From positions 124,001 through 188,000 of the forward strand of contig JAOTXU010000003.1 of assembly GCA_029862165.1 (NCBI GenBank): a stretch of 64,000 nucleotides of DNA, written 5' to 3'. The notes beneath the pieces were generated by a model. That model saw nothing but the letters and a program-made list of their open reading frames with translations. It searched no databases and had not been told where the DNA came from. Each line of letters begins with the position of its first letter. Position 1 is the stretch's first letter. Of this stretch, positions 61,638-64,000 are shown piece after piece. The stretch is from Gammaproteobacteria bacterium (GTDB lineage: Bacteria; Pseudomonadota; Gammaproteobacteria; Steroidobacterales; JABDKV01). Position numbers and translations under genes: made by a program.

Positions 61638-64000
61638 GTGGATAAACATAGGCGTAGCGGGCTTTATAGCAGCGAATTCGAACACGATAGCTGCGGTTTT
61701 GGTCTCACCGCGCAGATGGACGACGTAGCCAGCCACGCGCTGGTTCGTGCGGCGATACGCTCGTTGTGCCGTCTGACCCACCGTGGTGCAGTGGCCGCCG
61801 ACGGCAAGTCCGGCGACGGTTGCGGCCTGCTGCTCAAACAACCCGAAGGCTTTCTGCGCGCCGTCGCAAAAACGTCGGGTATTAGCCTAAATACAAGATT
61901 TGCGGCGGGATTAGTTTTTCTTAACACCGTCGACGACATGGCGCGGGCGGCTCGCGACTGCATGGAGTCGGAGTTAGTTGCGGTCGGTCTTGCCACTGCC
62001 GGTTGGCGTGAGGTTCCGGTCGACTCGCAAGCCTGTGGCGAAACCGCGTTGGAAACACTGCCAAGAATTGAGCAGATTTTCGTCAACGCCGCTGACGACA
62101 TGGATGACGCAGAGTTCGAGCGGAAACTATTTGTCGTTCGGCGCCGAGTCGAAAACACCTTGCGTAATCGTGACCCGGTCTTTTACGTTGCCAGCTTGTC
62201 TGCACGTACGCTTTCCTACAAAGCAATGGTGATGCCGGCCAATCTGGACACTTTTTATCCTGACCTGCTCAATCCAAAGCTGAGTTCCTCAGTCTGTGTC
62301 TTCCACCAGCGATTCTCCACCAACACATTGCCACAGTGGCGTCTGGCACAACCGTTTCGCTTGTTGGCACACAACGGTGAGATCAACACGATTCAGGGCA
62401 ATCGCAACTGGGCACAGGCGCGCGCCAGTGTGTGGCAATCGCCGTTGCTACCGGACCTGACGGAGTTGCAGCCTCTGGTATCGATGTTCGGGTCGGACTC
62501 GGCGTCACTGGATAACATGCTTGAAGTATTGTTGGCCGGGCAGCTGGACATGTTGCAGGCATTGCGTCTGTTAATTCCACCCGCGTGGCAGACGGTCAGC
62601 GCTGTCGATCCGGACGTGCGTGCTTTCTACGAATTCTATGCGCCGCACCTGGAACCGTGGGACGGACCGGCCGGCATCGTTGCCTGTGACGGTCGCTATG
62701 CCATATGTGTACTGGACCGTAACGGTCTGCGTCCGGCACGTTATACCGTCACACGTGATCGCATCATCACCATTGCCTCGGAGACTGGTGTTTACGCTTG
62801 CGAGCCCGAAGAAATTCTGGCCAAAGGCAAACTGGGGCCGGGCGAGATGTTGGCGGTTGACCTGGCCACCAGCCAGTTGCTGCACAATTCCGACATCGAC
62901 GACATTCTCAAGTCGCGTGCACCGTACAAGAAGTGGCTAAAGGACGGCGTGCGTTATCTAGAGTCGGATCTCTATGACCTGCAACTGATCAACAAACCCG
63001 TGGATCCCGATACGCTGGCCCAATACCAGAAAATGTTTGGCGTGTCTTTTGAGGAACGTACCGACGTCATTCGCGTGCTGGCCGAAACTGAGCGAGAAGC
63101 GGTGGGCTCGATGGGCGATGACACGCCGATTGCCGTCATGTCAGGTCGCGTGCGTTCGCTTTATGACTATTTCCGGCAGCAGTTCGCCCAGGTCACGAAT
63201 CCGCCAATCGACTCACTGCGTGAAACCGTGGTGATGTCGTTACAAACCCAGATAGGTGCCGAATGTAATCTCTTTGCGCCCGGGCCGGAACACGCCTGGC
63301 AAATAGTGCTCAACTCGCCGGTACTCGCGCAACGCAAGCTCGCACAGATACTCTCAACACAAAGACCCCATGTCAGCCATGAATTTATTGAGCTGAATGT
63401 TGACTGCACAGTGAAGCTGACTGCTGCACTGGACGCTATTTGCGAGCAAGCTGAATCGGCGGCCCGTGCCGGCAAGCAGGTTTTGTTGCTCAGCGATCGC
63501 AATATCAGTCCGGATACCGTACCGGTACATGCGTTGCTTGCAACAGGCGCCGTGCATCAGCGGCTGGTTGAGACGGGTTTGCGCTGCAATTGCAATATTA
63601 TCGTTGAGACGGGCACCGCACGCGATCCGCATCACTTCGCATGTTTGATCGGTTATGGTGCGACCGCGGTTTATCCTTATCTGGCATACCAGGTGCTGTT
63701 CGATATGACACGCACCGGTGAGATCAAGGCCGATTATCAAAAACGCCAGCTCGGACGAAGTTATCGCCGGGGTATCCGCAAGGGCCTGCTGAAAATCATG
63801 TCCAAGATGGGTATCTCGACGGTAGCCAGCTATCGGGGTGCACAGCTCTTTGAAATCGTTGGTTTACACGACAGCATCGTCGAGCGTTGTTTTACCGGTA
63901 CGACCAGCCGGCTGCAGGGCGCCGATTTTGCCGATCTGGAAAATGATCAGCGCGAACTGGCCACCCGCGCCTGGCGGCATAGTGAAAAGATTGAACATGG
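61638..64000 (+). CDS. gltB: Glutamate synthase, large subunit (partial, runs off the window)
   Basis: The first 787 codons of the large GOGAT subunit. The glutaminase nucleophile is Cys19 in HDSCGFGLTAQMDD, normally exposed after a short propeptide is removed. Typical class II amidotransferase blocks follow: THRGAVAADGKSGDGCGLLL, CVFHQRFSTNTLPQWRLAQPFRLLAHNGEINT and GRYAICVLDRNGLRPARY. The central domain and start of the FMN domain are present; the 3' part is outside the window. The start is GTG 61638 with a strong GGGAGGGGGAG. It supplies glutamate, the precursor of the divergent arginine operon and amino donor for IlvE. Confidence 0.95.
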   Translation, partial: MDKHRRSGLYSSEFEHDSCGFGLTAQMDDVASHALVRAAIRSLCRLTHRGAVAADGKSGDGCGLLLKQPEGFLRAVAKTSGISLNTRFAAGLVFLNTVDDMARAARDCMESELVAVGLATAGWREVPVDSQACGETALETLPRIEQIFVNAADDMDDAEFERKLFVVRRRVENTLRNRDPVFYVASLSARTLSYKAMVMPANLDTFYPDLLNPKLSSSVCVFHQRFSTNTLPQWRLAQPFRLLAHNGEINTIQGNRNWAQARASVWQSPLLPDLTELQPLVSMFGSDSASLDNMLEVLLAGQLDMLQALRLLIPPAWQTVSAVDPDVRAFYEFYAPHLEPWDGPAGIVACDGRYAICVLDRNGLRPARYTVTRDRIITIASETGVYACEPEEILAKGKLGPGEMLAVDLATSQLLHNSDIDDILKSRAPYKKWLKDGVRYLESDLYDLQLINKPVDPDTLAQYQKMFGVSFEERTDVIRVLAETEREAVGSMGDDTPIAVMSGRVRSLYDYFRQQFAQVTNPPIDSLRETVVMSLQTQIGAECNLFAPGPEHAWQIVLNSPVLAQRKLAQILSTQRPHVSHEFIELNVDCTVKLTAALDAICEQAESAARAGKQVLLLSDRNISPDTVPVHALLATGAVHQRLVETGLRCNCNIIVETGTARDPHHFACLIGYGATAVYPYLAYQVLFDMTRTGEIKADYQKRQLGRSYRRGIRKGLLKIMSKMGISTVASYRGAQLFEIVGLHDSIVERCFTGTTSRLQGADFADLENDQRELATRAWRHSEKIEH

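Overview
The window reads as chromosomal DNA of a gammaproteobacterium, with densely packed genes and moderately high G+C. The best taxonomic clue is the arginine operon: an N-acetylornithine carbamoyltransferase, an ArgE-type deacetylase and an ArgB fused to an acetyltransferase domain, an arrangement known from Xanthomonadales and relatives. A TonB receptor, di-haem cytochrome, TorF-type porin and GlyGly-CTERM-like tail fit a free-living, probably aquatic, relative. The taxonomic placement is inference.

Layout. (1) 0.2-9.2 kb is a signalling and envelope block: an RsbU/RsbW/RsbV-like partner-switching trio, an ECF sigma factor with its membrane anti-sigma, a membrane-anchored protein built of about 40 nonapeptide repeats, a metallopeptidase/propeller/barrel protein, and a PrsW-like intramembrane protease that seems to start at ATT. 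(2) 9.2-19.9 kb is mixed: a short HPPD-like VOC protein divergent from an Lrp regulator, a di-haem cytochrome, an MFS carrier, a three-gene ABC-2 exporter, a pirin and a methyltransferase. (3) 19.9-26.4 kb holds a TonB-dependent receptor followed by a TPR/2OG-oxygenase and a TPR/sulfotransferase. (4) 26.8-39.3 kb is a polysaccharide locus: Wza, Wzb and Wzc homologues, three glycosyltransferases, an FkbM methyltransferase, then a run of genes for PAPS reductase (CysH), a CapD-like dehydratase, a clear SQD1-type UDP-sulfoquinovose synthase and an epimerase. (5) 39.3-51.0 kb carries the branched-chain amino acid genes: ilvD facing away from an ilvC-ilvG-ilvM-ilvA-leuA-ilvE-leuC-leuD-leuB superoperon. 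(6) 51.1-54.1 kb has amtB, a TorF-type porin and a surface protein. (7) 54.2-61.4 kb is the argF'-argG-argE-argB/NAGS-argC-argH operon on the minus strand with a small membrane-protein gene at its end. (8) gltB starts at 61.6 kb and runs off the window.

The strongest discoveries are regulatory and metabolic. Both amino-acid operons have ribosome-mediated attenuators legible in the sequence. Upstream of argF' a 23-codon leader with four consecutive Arg codons is followed by mutually exclusive antiterminator and terminator hairpins. Upstream of ilvC a 44-codon leader with 14 Val/Leu/Ile codons out of 17 is followed by the same kind of switch. Arginine control by a leader peptide is unusual for bacteria, where ArgR is the usual regulator. 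Second, cysH (a sulfite source) and a UDP-sulfoquinovose synthase (a sulfite consumer) sit almost adjacent inside a capsule/EPS locus, which suggests a surface glycan containing sulfoquinovose.
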